NCBI GenBank assembly: GCA_947477565.1
Contig: CANJUR010000002.1
Span: 124,001-188,000, forward strand
DNA: 64,000 nucleotides
Source: Deltaproteobacteria bacterium
GTDB lineage: Bacteria > Myxococcota_A > Polyangia > Polyangiales > Ga0077539
Direction of reading: 5' to 3'
Both the position numbers and the translations under genes were made by a program. Numbering within the stretch: the first letter of the stretch is position 1; each line of letters starts with the position of its first letter. Shown here piece after piece: positions 9,021 through 21,574 of this stretch. The notes under the pieces are model-generated. The model searched no databases and was not told where the DNA came from. It saw only the letters and a program-made list of their open reading frames with translations.

Positions 9021-11240
9021 CTACTCGCAGGCTCCGTCGGCGGCGCGCCCCGTCGGGTCTACGATCACCGCGCGCCCGGTGCGCTGGAGCGTCTGCACGA
9101 AGCACCCGTACTGCACCTTCACTGCGTCAAGCTGGGTGAAGATCGCGTGCGGGTCATACACGCCGTCACCCTCGTACTGCACCACCGCGCTGGTGATCGT
9201 CGTCGCGGGCGTGCCCCGCATCAGGTTGCCCGCGATGGGGTACGGCACGAGCCCCGCGCGACCATCGAGGCCGAGGGAGGTCTGCATCCCCGGCCAGACC
9301 GCGCGGCCGCCCTGCGGGTGCCCGTACGCGAGCGCGACCTCGTCGAAGGTGCTCGTCGAGAAGTACGAGTCCCCACGCCCGACGGGAACATACGTGGACA
9401 CCGCCGTCTTCCCCGGCAGCGGATCGCGCGAGATTCGCGGCACATACACGATCGGATCGACCGGCTCCCAGAGCGTCTGCAACAGGCCCATCGCGGGGTG
9501 CACGAAGCTGAGCGAGCGGCCCTGCAGTAGCGTTCCAATGAGCGATCCGACGCCGGGGATGATCTGCGACTCGAAGATGAAACGCGACCAATGTCCGCCG
9601 CCGCCGGTCGGGACGGCCCCGCGCACCCGCGGCTCCGTCGCTGCGATGAAGTGCGTGTACATCCCGCCCATGGACTGCCCCATGATGACGAACTGCGCCG
9701 CGTCGAAGCGCGCCTCGGTCACCCCGGCGGGCAGCGAGGCGCCCGTGCAGGCCGCGACGGTCGCCGCGGGAATACGCATCCGGGTAAGCGCCTCGAGGAG
9801 CAGGCGCTGCTCGAAGAGGCCTTGTCGGAAGGTGTCGCGCATCGCGGCGGGGTTTGTCAGGTTGAGGTAGGCGATGTCCGTGGCGCCCGGGAGGCGCTCG
9901 GGGTTCACGGGCATCGCCGCGCCCACGACTGCGAAGCCGCGAGGCGCGAGGTGGAAAGCCGTCCCCTCGTCGGGCGTGTAGCAACCCATGACGCCCTGGT
10001 ACATCCCCGGTCGGTTGTAATAGCTGGGCCGCGTCGTGGTGCAGGGGTGCGTCGCGCTCAGCGGACGCCACGGTCCGCGTGAGACGGCCTCGTCGCTGTA
10101 CCCGCCGGAGCCATGGATATTCATCACCAGCGGATAGCCCTCGGCGGGCATCGGACCTCGCGGGAGCGTCAGCACCACGGGGACGTGGTCGTAGTTGGCG
10201 ACGCCCGGGTAGGTCGTGGTCATGGGAACGCCGTCGGCCCCGAGGCGCATCAGTCCATCGGTGTTGAACGGCGGCGCGCCAAACTGAAACTGCGGCATCG
10301 TCACCGTCGCCCGAAGCTCGCAGTACCGCGGGTGCAGCGTCGGAGTGTCACCCGGCGCGAGCGCGACACCGTCCACCGTCACGTCGAAGCGCTCGACCAC
10401 GCGGTCGCCCAGCAGCGCGGTCTCCGCAACTACATCGCCGGTCGTAAACACCGTCGCGGCCACCACCGTCGCGGCGTCGATGCTGCGCAGGCGCAGCGTC
10501 TCCCACAGCGGCGCATACAGAGCGGCAGCGGCCCCCGCGCGACGCCCCGCGGGGGTACGCCCGGCGCGCAGATCGTCGAGCGCCGCGCTCGCTGCGACGG
10601 GTCGACCGCCGGCGTCGCGAAGGGCGCTGGTCAGCACGAAAGCGTAGGTTCGCCGAGGGTGCAGCACGAAGCCTGGCACTGCCGCGACGGCGAGTACGTT
10701 CTCTGCGGTGTAGCCGTCCTCGACCAGCGTAGAGGCCACCGTAGGAATGAACTGTCCGCGCTCAGAGGAGCGCGCATCGATGTCGATGAGCCACGCCGGC
10801 GAGGTGGCCGCCGGGGGAATGACCTCCGCCAGCGCCCGCGCCGCGAGCGCCCCGTCAAAGCGAAACCAGCCCACCGGAACCACCGGAAAGCCTGTTCGCA
10901 GCTGCGCCACCGGCACCGCCGAGCGCACCAGCGCCGCGGTCGCCGGAATGGGGAGGCCGGCGTAGTCCGGACCACCCGCGGCCGTGCGACGCAGGTCCGA
11001 CGGAAACGGGAGATCGTAGAAGTGCGCAGGAACCGTCGTGTCGGCGTCGAGGTCGAAGAGCGACCGCGCGGGACCAGTGCTTACATCATCATGTAAAACA
11101 TCGTGACCCGGGGAGCCGTCCGGGGATCCGCCCTCGGCTGCGTCCGTCGCCACCGCGGCGTCCACCGGCGCGGGCGCCGGGTCGGAGGAGCATCCAGAAG
11201 CGAGGGCGGTCGCCAACAACATCACCGACAGTGCGCGCAT
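9021..11240 (-). CDS. Large lipoprotein with alpha/beta-hydrolase fold
   Basis: 739 residues. The N-terminus MRALSVMLLATALASGC is a lipoprotein signal (lipobox ASGC), followed by an Asp/Ala/Pro-rich linker of about 50 residues. The segment FDLDADTTVPAHFYDLPFPS resembles the N-terminal part of large bacterial lipase-like lipoproteins. The nucleophile elbow is GQSMG with Ser at residue 523. An oxyanion-type phrase VMNIHGSGGYSD lies upstream. It is probably an outer-membrane or secreted esterase/lipase; the substrate is unknown. Several Cys in the second half may form disulfides. It is convergent with the hemoglobin gene and divergent from the CoA-activase operon across a 170-bp gap. Confidence 0.7.
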   Translation of the reverse strand: MRALSVMLLATALASGCSSDPAPAPVDAAVATDAAEGGSPDGSPGHDVLHDDVSTGPARSLFDLDADTTVPAHFYDLPFPSDLRRTAAGGPDYAGLPIPATAALVRSAVPVAQLRTGFPVVPVGWFRFDGALAARALAEVIPPAATSPAWLIDIDARSSERGQFIPTVASTLVEDGYTAENVLAVAAVPGFVLHPRRTYAFVLTSALRDAGGRPVAASAALDDLRAGRTPAGRRAGAAAALYAPLWETLRLRSIDAATVVAATVFTTGDVVAETALLGDRVVERFDVTVDGVALAPGDTPTLHPRYCELRATVTMPQFQFGAPPFNTDGLMRLGADGVPMTTTYPGVANYDHVPVVLTLPRGPMPAEGYPLVMNIHGSGGYSDEAVSRGPWRPLSATHPCTTTRPSYYNRPGMYQGVMGCYTPDEGTAFHLAPRGFAVVGAAMPVNPERLPGATDIAYLNLTNPAAMRDTFRQGLFEQRLLLEALTRMRIPAATVAACTGASLPAGVTEARFDAAQFVIMGQSMGGMYTHFIAATEPRVRGAVPTGGGGHWSRFIFESQIIPGVGSLIGTLLQGRSLSFVHPAMGLLQTLWEPVDPIVYVPRISRDPLPGKTAVSTYVPVGRGDSYFSTSTFDEVALAYGHPQGGRAVWPGMQTSLGLDGRAGLVPYPIAGNLMRGTPATTITSAVVQYEGDGVYDPHAIFTQLDAVKVQYGCFVQTLQRTGRAVIVDPTGRAADGACE

Positions 11241-11358
11241 GGGTCGGCATCTTCACCACCAAGCCGCCGAGCGAATCAACCCGCGCGTGGAGGACACCCT
11301 CCCCCCCGGTTGGTTGGACGCCGCTGTCATCCGATGCTACCCCTCAATCGGCCGAGTG

Positions 11359-11372
11359 ACTGACACGTCAGT
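11359..11372. promoter_or_regulatory. Inverted repeat ACTGAC-AC-GTCAGT, candidate operator
   Basis: A perfect 6-bp inverted repeat with a 2-bp spacer lies 39 bp before the CoA-activase start and 119 bp before the divergent lipoprotein start. A short symmetric dyad close to a start codon in a divergent intergenic region fits a dimeric repressor site such as a TetR-type operator. The regulator is not encoded nearby and no promoter hexamers are convincing. Confidence 0.35.
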
Positions 11373-11410
11373 TCAGTGGCTCGACAGCAGGCGATTGCCG
11401 GGAGAATTCG

Positions 11411-15009
<3,599 letters not shown>

Positions 15010-15013
<4 letters not shown>

Positions 15014-16989
15014 GTGACGTTCAACGAGTGCAGAGGAGCGACGCGATGGTGATGCAGACCGAAGGTTCGAAGGTGCGGCTACCGGTGATGGGCAACCCGA
15101 TCGCGGCGAAGCCCGCTGCGCCCGACGTCGTCGACGTCGACGTCGAGGCCGAGCTCAAGGCGTGGGAAGACGCAGAGCGCGAGCGGCTCGGCATGCGGGA
15201 AGACCGTCGGCAGTGGGCCGACGGCATGCTCAAGCCGACGATGACCAAGGCCGAGAAAAGCAAGGTCACCCTGCTCATCTCGGGCCTCACCGCCGCGCAA
15301 GACTTCCTCACCGAGGGCGCCCTCCGGGGCCTCGGATACAACGTCACGTATTTCGGTGTCGCCAACAGCGCGGGGCTGCAGACGGGCAAGGAGTTCGGCA
15401 ACCGGGGCCAGTGCAACCCGACCTACTTCACCGTCGGCTCGCTCGTGAAGCACCTCATCGACCTGCGCGACGTCGACGGGCTCTCGAGCGAAGAGATCGT
15501 GAAGAACTACGTGTTCTTGACGGCCGGCGCGTGCGGGCCGTGCCGCTTCGGCATGTACGTCACCGAGTACCGCAAGGCCCTCCGCGACGCGGGCTTCGAC
15601 GGCTTCCGCGTGATGCTCTTCCAGCAGCAGGGCGGCCTCTCGCAGGCCACCGGCGACGACGTCGGGCTGGAGATGAACCCGGAGTTCTTCATCGCCATCA
15701 TCAAGGCCATCGTCTGCGGCGACGTGGTCAACGCGATGTCCTACCGCGTGCGGCCCTACGAGGTCGTGCAGGGATCAACCAACGAGGCGATCAAGCAGGT
15801 GAAGCAGATCCTCTACGAGGCGCTTTACCAGAAGACCAACATCTTCCTGGCGCTCTTCAAGGCGCGGAAGATCTTCGAGGCCGTGCAGGTCGACAAGCTG
15901 CGGGTGCGCCCGAAGGTCTGCATCATCGGCGAGTTCTGGGCGATGACCACCGAGGGCGACGGCAACTATCACCTGCAGAAGTTTCTCGAGTCCGAAGGGG
16001 CCGAGAACGACATCCAGCTGACGACGTCGTGGCTGCTCTACAACATCTGGGAAGTCGCTCGCGACACCCGCGAGCGTCGCGACCTGCGCGAGTCTGACGG
16101 CGGCCAGTACGGCCTCAGCGGCTTCGAGGGCTTCGGCGTTGCCAAGCGCCTAGCGACGATGCGCCTCGCCGAGACTGCGCTACGCGTAGGGTTCCAGTGC
16201 TTCGCGCAGCCGCTGGGCCTGGGCGGCTACACCCTGCCCGACATGGACCACGTCGCCGAGGTCGCCTCGGGCTTCTACTCCAACGACCTGCGCGGCGGCG
16301 AAGGGCACATGGAGGTCGGCAAGCTCATCGTCAACGTCGTGGGACAGAAGGCCCACATGACGCTCAGCGTGAAGCCCTTCGGCTGCATGCCCTCGTCCGG
16401 CGTCTCGGACGGCGTGCAGTCGCTCATCACCGCGCGCTTTCCCGGAACCATCTTCTGCGCGGTGGAGACCAGCGGCGACGGCGCCACGAACTTCTACTCG
16501 CGCGTGCAGATGTACATGTTCAAGGCGCGCCTCGCGGCCGAGGAGGAGTACCGCAAGACCCTCGTCGCCTGCGGCGTCACCGAAGTGCAGTTGCGTGAGT
16601 TTCTCGCGAAGAACCCGAAGTACGCCTCGGCGCTGCACAAGGCGCCACACCGGGCAAACGGCTCCACGGCGGACCTCATCTACCAGGTGGCGCCGTACAT
16701 CACGCAGACCCGGGCGCAGCGCACTCTGGGCTCGCTGAAGAGCATCGTGGCGAGCGCGCGTACGGCCGCGACGACGGTTCCGGTCGTCGCCCGCAAGGTC
16801 GTCGCGAGCGTGCGTTCGGAGGACTTTCGCTCGCAGGTGCGAGCCGACGCCGAGCTTCTCACCGACCTCGTCCGCGGCCGCGTGAAGGAACACTACGGAC
16901 CGCTCCTCGAGCGCCTCGCGACGCGCGCGATGTTCGACAAGGACCCGCTTCCGACGACCGCCTCCGGGCAGCCCGTCGCGCAGGCGTAG
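15010..16989 (+). CDS. 2-hydroxyacyl-CoA dehydratase / benzoyl-CoA reductase D-subunit-like protein
   Basis: 659 residues, starting at ATG 15010, which overlaps the activase stop in ATGA. The core (about 75-560) has Cys-containing segments resembling cluster ligands in this superfamily: GNRGQCNPTYFTVG, TAGACGPCRFGMY and VKPFGCMPSSGVSD. The last 90 residues are helical and basic, a C-terminal extension. Together with the upstream activase this looks like an ATP-dependent two-component reductase in which the activase injects low-potential electrons into the partner's iron-sulfur cluster. The family includes enzymes of glutamate fermentation and aromatic degradation and also proteins of unknown substrate. 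No CoA ligase, beta-oxidation gene or electron-transfer flavoprotein is adjacent, so the reaction cannot be named. Confidence 0.8.
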
Positions 16990-17041
16990 CGCCGGTCGAG
17001 ATCCCACCGTCCTCGCGGACGATGCGCTACAACCACCACCG

Positions 17042-17422
17042 ATGCAGTTGCTCTTCGTGGTGGTCGGCGCGGTCGCCATCTTCTGGTGGTTTGACATCCA
17101 TTCCGACCTCTTCTGTCTCTCCATCCTCGGTGGCCGCGTGCTTGTTGTGCGAGGTCGCGCCCCGGCGCGCTTCGTCGTAGACGTCCGCGACCTCATCGCC
17201 CGCGCGGGCGTCGTCAGCGCCAGCATCCGCGCGCGGCCCACGGAGCGGGGCGGTCGATTGGTCTTCTCCGGCGACCTCGACGAGGGTACCCAGCAGCGCC
17301 TGCGCAACGTATTCGGGCTCATTCCAGCGGTGCAGCTACGGACGGCGCCCGCCATCCCACGACCGACGCCGGGCCAGCGCCTCGGCATCGCCTGGGTGGC
17401 CTGGCTCTTCAATCGCCCCTAG
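17042..17422 (+). CDS. Small membrane-anchored protein, DUF3634-like
   Basis: 126 residues: an N-terminal hydrophobic helix (about 2-17), then a soluble domain with VLVVRGRAPARFVVDVRDL and a closing FGLIPAVQLR. The pattern of a membrane helix followed by a self-named 'gRv...vrGraP' strand resembles DUF3634 proteins, whose function is unknown. ATG 17042 lies 52 bp after the dehydratase-like gene. Its last four bases overlap the convergent gene's stop region. Family assignment is from memory of the pattern and moderate at best. Confidence 0.55.
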   Translation: MQLLFVVVGAVAIFWWFDIHSDLFCLSILGGRVLVVRGRAPARFVVDVRDLIARAGVVSASIRARPTERGGRLVFSGDLDEGTQQRLRNVFGLIPAVQLRTAPAIPRPTPGQRLGIAWVAWLFNRP

Positions 17423-18177
17423 CGCGTCGTCAGCGCTGCAAACGGATCGGGTCCGGCGACCAGCGCCCCGAGCGTCTCAGCCCCGGCAACCTCCCGAATC
17501 TCCATCCGTTTTGGGCCGATCTGGTGAATCGTGGCGACGAGCGCGCCGGTGGAGAGTCGAGTCCAGCCTTCCCAGGTCGCCTCGAGGCCGCCGATGGGCA
17601 ACACGGACACCCACATTCGCCACGCCCGTGGGCGACCGCTCGCATCGAATATCCAGAGGTAGCTGTCGCCCGGCGTCACACCGCCGGAGTGATATCGCAA
17701 CAGCAGCGCGTCCTGCCCATCGGGACCGCGCGCTACGGCACGGATCACGCCGTCGTCGAAGGCCTTCGCGGTCGGGTTGAGCCAGAACGAGTCGTTGATC
17801 CACCGACGCCAGGTGGTGTCGAGGGCCGCGTCGAGTTCGTGGCCGCTAAGGGCCTGCGCACCCCGCCAGGCGAGTCCGCGGCGCGTCGTGAGGTTGAGCA
17901 GCACCCGCTGGTCGCCGTGCTCGAAGCGCTCGAAGCCGCGGGCGCGGTCCCACAGATGGCGGTCGCCGTTGAAGAAGGTCCATCGGACGGCGTCGGTGCG
18001 GGCCCAGGCGTCGGCGTTTACGGCCGCGAGCATCCGCCGCGCGAGTGCGTCGCCGTCGCCGGCCACCACCGTGGGCATCGGGTGTCGAAAGAACCCCCAC
18101 GCTGCCACGACAAGCCCCCCGAGCAGCGCCACAAGGGCCAGCGCGGCGCGCAGTACTCTCTTCAATATCTTTGGCAT
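17419..18177 (-). CDS. Hypothetical protein with N-terminal signal anchor
   Basis: 252 residues. Residues about 8-28 (LRAALALVALLGGLVVAAW) form a signal anchor or uncleaved signal peptide, and the rest is a Trp-rich, beta-strand-rich extracytoplasmic domain (WTFFNGDRHLWDRARG, RYHSGGVTPGDSYLWIFD). Periplasmic proteins of this shape occur in Bacteroidetes and Myxococcota, but I do not recognise a named family. It overlaps the convergent DUF3634-like gene by 4 bp and is divergent from the TSUP permease. Confidence 0.65.
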   Translation of the reverse strand: MPKILKRVLRAALALVALLGGLVVAAWGFFRHPMPTVVAGDGDALARRMLAAVNADAWARTDAVRWTFFNGDRHLWDRARGFERFEHGDQRVLLNLTTRRGLAWRGAQALSGHELDAALDTTWRRWINDSFWLNPTAKAFDDGVIRAVARGPDGQDALLLRYHSGGVTPGDSYLWIFDASGRPRAWRMWVSVLPIGGLEATWEGWTRLSTGALVATIHQIGPKRMEIREVAGAETLGALVAGPDPFAALTTR

Positions 18178-18306
18178 CGTCGGTGGTCCTGTGCTTCGGT
18201 AACAGGCTTCATACAGCCACGGAAGCGATGGCGTAGATCACGGCCGACCGCGCGCTTGTAGTACGATCGAATACCGAGATTTTGAGCATGCGAGGTCTTG
18301 TTCATC

Positions 18307-18846
18307 ATGGAAGTCACGATGGTTTTGAAGCTCCTCTTGACTGGCTGTCTCATTGGAGTCAGCAGCGGACTCCTGGGCACTGGCGGCGGCGTACTGGTCA
18401 TTCCGGCTCTGGTGATGTTCTTCGGGTTTTCCCAGCAGCGTGCCGTCGGTACAAGCCTCGCGATGCTACTCCCGCCCATCGGAGTCCTTGCGGTCTTGCG
18501 TTATGCCCGCGCCGGCCAAGTCGATTGGAGCGTCGCCATGGTGATCGCCGCCGCCTTCGCCGTCGGTGCCTCGCTCGGCGCCTGGATCATCACCCAGGGA
18601 TGGATCTCCGAGCGGATCATGCGCCTCCTTTTCGTGACCTTCCTGCTGGTCATCGCGGGAAACATGTTATTTCGCAGCGAGCGCCGGGTCTGGGCGGCCC
18701 TCTCCACCCTCGCCCTGGGCAGCGCCTACGGCCTCGCTTACCTTGTACTTCGCCTACTGGGCAAGCACTGGGAGAGCGACCTTCGACTCTCGACTCGCTA
18801 TCGGGCGCAAATCGACACTCCGATCGCACCCGACTACGAAATCTGA
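18307..18846 (+). CDS. Half-size TauE/SafE (TSUP) family permease
   Basis: About 179 residues from ATG 18307; a TTG at 18298 and an ATG at 18319 are alternatives. The TSUP repeat motif GLLGTGGGVLVIPAL is near the N-terminus and is followed by FGFSQQRAVGTSLAML and several hydrophobic spans. Full TSUP proteins are about 250 residues with two such repeats; here only one repeat is present, followed by one extra helix and a hydrophilic tail. The family exports sulfite, sulfoacetate or other organic anions. A single-repeat member would need to dimerise. GAGG at 18292 could serve as a ribosome site. Confidence 0.7.
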   Translation: MEVTMVLKLLLTGCLIGVSSGLLGTGGGVLVIPALVMFFGFSQQRAVGTSLAMLLPPIGVLAVLRYARAGQVDWSVAMVIAAAFAVGASLGAWIITQGWISERIMRLLFVTFLLVIAGNMLFRSERRVWAALSTLALGSAYGLAYLVLRLLGKHWESDLRLSTRYRAQIDTPIAPDYEI

Positions 18847-19032
18847 GGGGGTCGGGCTACCGATTTTCCGGCGTCAACCGGGACACTTTCTCGTGTTTCG
18901 TAGGGCGTTCGGGTGTTCGTGGAAGACCCCATGTGCGCGGCAAACATGGGTGACTATCTGCCTCGTGCAGACTGCCAGCGGACCGAAAGTCACTGTAGTT
19001 TACGAGTCTACCGAGGACGCATTAGAGCGGAC

Positions 19033-20238
19033 TCAAGCGCTCGCGGCGGTGGCTTCCGGCGAGTGCTGAGCGTCTTCGTCCACGGGATCCGGGGCGACGA
19101 CGACCTGCGGATGACCGGCGCGCTGCGCTGCGAGGTACGGCTGATAGTGCCGCTCTTGAAACCTATCGGCAAAGTCGCGCCACGCGGTCACTCCGCCGAG
19201 CAGGCGATAGAGTCGAATGAACGCAAACGAGATATCGGGCTGCCACCAGAGGAATCCAGCGCGCACGCTCTGCGGAAAGAGGTGGTGGTTGTTGTGCCAC
19301 TCGCCCGCGACGAGTCCCGGCCAGAACGCGTTGATGGAGAGGTTGCGACGGTCGAACTCGATGCCATCGCGCCGACGGTCTTTGCCGCCGGCATGGAGGT
19401 CATAGTTGTGCGCGCGAATGCCGATGCCCCAGACGGCGGCCCAACCGAAGAGTGCAGTCGCGAGCGCATGGCCGCCCATCATGTAGAAGATGGTGTACCA
19501 GGCCGCCCAGTTGAGCGCGAAGTGGGCCCAGGTGCGCGCCGGGTGCGCGATGCTTCCCCAGTGTTGGTATTGCTCATACGAGTTGAGCTTTACCCCGGTA
19601 TGACCAATGAGCGCAGCGACGCGCTCATAGTCCCTGGGGGAGAGGGTCTTGCTGATGGGCTGGTGAAGCTCCGCCGCGAGGAAGCAATAGAGCAATCCCG
19701 CCTGCGCGTTGTACGGATCGCCCGGCATATCGGAATAGGCGTGGTGCACATGGTGAGAGACCACGTAGGTCTCTTCGGGGACGATCTTGATCGAGAGATC
19801 GCGACACAGGGCGCGGGCGAAGCTGTTGCGGAAGGTAAACGCGCGGTGCGTGGAGTACCGATGCAACCAGACGGTGCCGTGGGTGCCGATCCACACCATG
19901 CTGTAGAGAAAGCCCGCGAGCATCAGCTTCCAACTGAAGTATCTGGTCAAGAACACCAGGCCGAAGGGGATGAGCGAGAGGGTCCAGAACCAGCCGGTGA
20001 TCGCGAGCCAGCGCTTGCGATTGCCGAATACGTTCATCCGAGAGCGCCATTCCCGCATGATTTCCGCGGTGGTGGGCTTGAAGAGAGCACCGTCCCTGGT
20101 CCAGCCGTAGCTGGGTTCCTGGAGCACACGGGCGAGCAGTGGGAGCGCCATCAATCGGAACCTCTCGCGATCGACCGCACGGTCGCGCCAGGCCGATCGC
20201 GGTAGCCGGAGCGCGCGCGGATACTCCCACGCACTCAC
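19033..20238 (-). CDS. Membrane fatty-acid (acyl-CoA) desaturase
   Basis: 401 residues. The three histidine boxes of the di-iron membrane desaturases are intact: HRYSTH (126-131), HHVHH (162-166) and EWHNNHH near residue 314. Hydrophobic spans lie around 77-117 and 230-260. The enzyme inserts a cis double bond (usually delta-9) into acyl-CoA or lipid-bound acyl chains, using O2 and an electron donor that is not encoded here. The start is a GTG at 20238; ATG 20151 (residue 30) is an alternative because the first 29 residues are Arg-rich and poorly constrained. It is divergent from ychF across 148 bp. The 186 bp after its stop, toward the TSUP gene, hold no convincing gene. Confidence 0.88.
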   Translation of the reverse strand: MSAWEYPRALRLPRSAWRDRAVDRERFRLMALPLLARVLQEPSYGWTRDGALFKPTTAEIMREWRSRMNVFGNRKRWLAITGWFWTLSLIPFGLVFLTRYFSWKLMLAGFLYSMVWIGTHGTVWLHRYSTHRAFTFRNSFARALCRDLSIKIVPEETYVVSHHVHHAYSDMPGDPYNAQAGLLYCFLAAELHQPISKTLSPRDYERVAALIGHTGVKLNSYEQYQHWGSIAHPARTWAHFALNWAAWYTIFYMMGGHALATALFGWAAVWGIGIRAHNYDLHAGGKDRRRDGIEFDRRNLSINAFWPGLVAGEWHNNHHLFPQSVRAGFLWWQPDISFAFIRLYRLLGGVTAWRDFADRFQERHYQPYLAAQRAGHPQVVVAPDPVDEDAQHSPEATAASA

Positions 20239-20386
20239 GCCGCCCCGCCATAAGGTCGAATGACGAAATCGGTGCGTCAGGGGTTACGCACGCTTCGCCC
20301 CTTCGCTCGACGGCCACGGCGGGTTGGAGTAGTGAAGCGCCGCCTCTGATCAACCCCCGACACTTCCCGTACCCGAAGGACCTCCG

Positions 20387-21484
20387 ATGGCGCTGAAAGT
20401 CGCAATCGTGGGCCTGCCCAACGTGGGCAAGTCCACCCTGTTCAACGCGCTCACGCAGACCGCGGCGGCGCAGGCCGCCAACTACCCGTTCTGCACCATC
20501 GAGCCCAACGTCGGCGACGTCGCCGTCCCCGAAGGGCGCCTCGACGTGCTCGCGAAGATCGTCGGCTCGAAGGAGATCATCCCGGCGCGAATCAACTTCG
20601 TGGACATCGCGGGCCTGGTGCGCGGCGCGTCCAAGGGCGAAGGGCTGGGCAACCAGTTTCTCGCGAACATCCGCGACTGTGACGCCGTCGCCTTCGTGGC
20701 GCGCTGCTTCATCGACGACGAAATCATCCACGTGGAGAACCGCGTCGATCCGATTTCCGACCTCGACATCATCGAGACCGAGTTGATGCTCGCCGACCTT
20801 GAGAGCCTCGAGAAGCGCACCATCACCCTGGAGAAGCGCGCGCGCGGCGGCGACAAGGAGGCCATCTCCACGCTGCGCCTCGTGAAGGTCGCCCTCGATC
20901 TGCTCAACGCGGGCCGCCCTGCCCGTGCCGCGGTCATCGCGCCAGAGGACGAGAAGGCCTGGCGCATGCTGCAGTTGCTCACCTCGAAGCCATCGCTCTT
21001 CGTTTGCAACGTCGATGAGGGCTCCGCCGATCTGGGCAACGATCTCTCTGCGAAGGTGGCCGCGCGGGCCGCCCAGGATGGCAGCCGCTCCGTGGTGATC
21101 TCCGCCCGCATCGAGAGCGAGATTGCCCTGCTCGCGGCGGACGACCGCAAGGACTTCCTGGACACCCTCGGGCTGACGGAGCCCGGGCTAAACCGCCTCA
21201 TTCGCGAGGCATACGCCCTGCTCGGACTTCGCACCTACTTCACCGTGGGCCCGAAGGAGGCGCGCGCCTGGACCATCCAGGCGGGAGCCACCGCGCCGGT
21301 TGCCGCGGGGGTGATTCACACGGACTTCGAGAAGACCTTCATTCGCGCGGAGACCATCGCCTACGATGATTTCGTGCGCCTCAAGGGTGAGTCCGGCGCG
21401 CGCGACGCCGGTCGCCTCCGCCTCGAAGGCAAGGAGTACGTGGTGTTGGACGGCGACGTGATGCACTTCCGCACCGGCGCCTGA
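20387..21484 (+). CDS. ychF: Redox/ribosome-associated ATPase of the Obg-like YchF/OLA1 family
   Basis: 365 residues, full length for the family. P-loop GLPNVGKST, switch II VDIAGLVRGASKGEGLGN, and the family's altered G4 segment CNVDE replacing NKxD, which favours ATP over GTP. A coiled-coil insertion (about 130-190) and a C-terminal TGS domain (FTVGPKEARAWT ... HTDFEKTFIRAE) complete the architecture. It binds ribosomes and is involved in translation and stress responses. CGAAGGACCTCCG precedes ATG 20387. It stands alone between divergent and unrelated genes. Confidence 0.95.
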   Translation: MALKVAIVGLPNVGKSTLFNALTQTAAAQAANYPFCTIEPNVGDVAVPEGRLDVLAKIVGSKEIIPARINFVDIAGLVRGASKGEGLGNQFLANIRDCDAVAFVARCFIDDEIIHVENRVDPISDLDIIETELMLADLESLEKRTITLEKRARGGDKEAISTLRLVKVALDLLNAGRPARAAVIAPEDEKAWRMLQLLTSKPSLFVCNVDEGSADLGNDLSAKVAARAAQDGSRSVVISARIESEIALLAADDRKDFLDTLGLTEPGLNRLIREAYALLGLRTYFTVGPKEARAWTIQAGATAPVAAGVIHTDFEKTFIRAETIAYDDFVRLKGESGARDAGRLRLEGKEYVVLDGDVMHFRTGA

Positions 21485-21574
21485 CCGCAGCGGAGTTGTC
21501 GTCCTTCAGACGTCTGCATCCAACATGGCGGTCCCCGGGGCGGCCCGGTCGGTGATACGATATCGCCCGTTGCC

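Noticed and set aside
18850-19069. Plus-strand open frame between the TSUP gene and the desaturase
   Set aside because: Its end lies antisense to the desaturase, the start lies inside the TSUP gene, and no family or ribosome site supports it.
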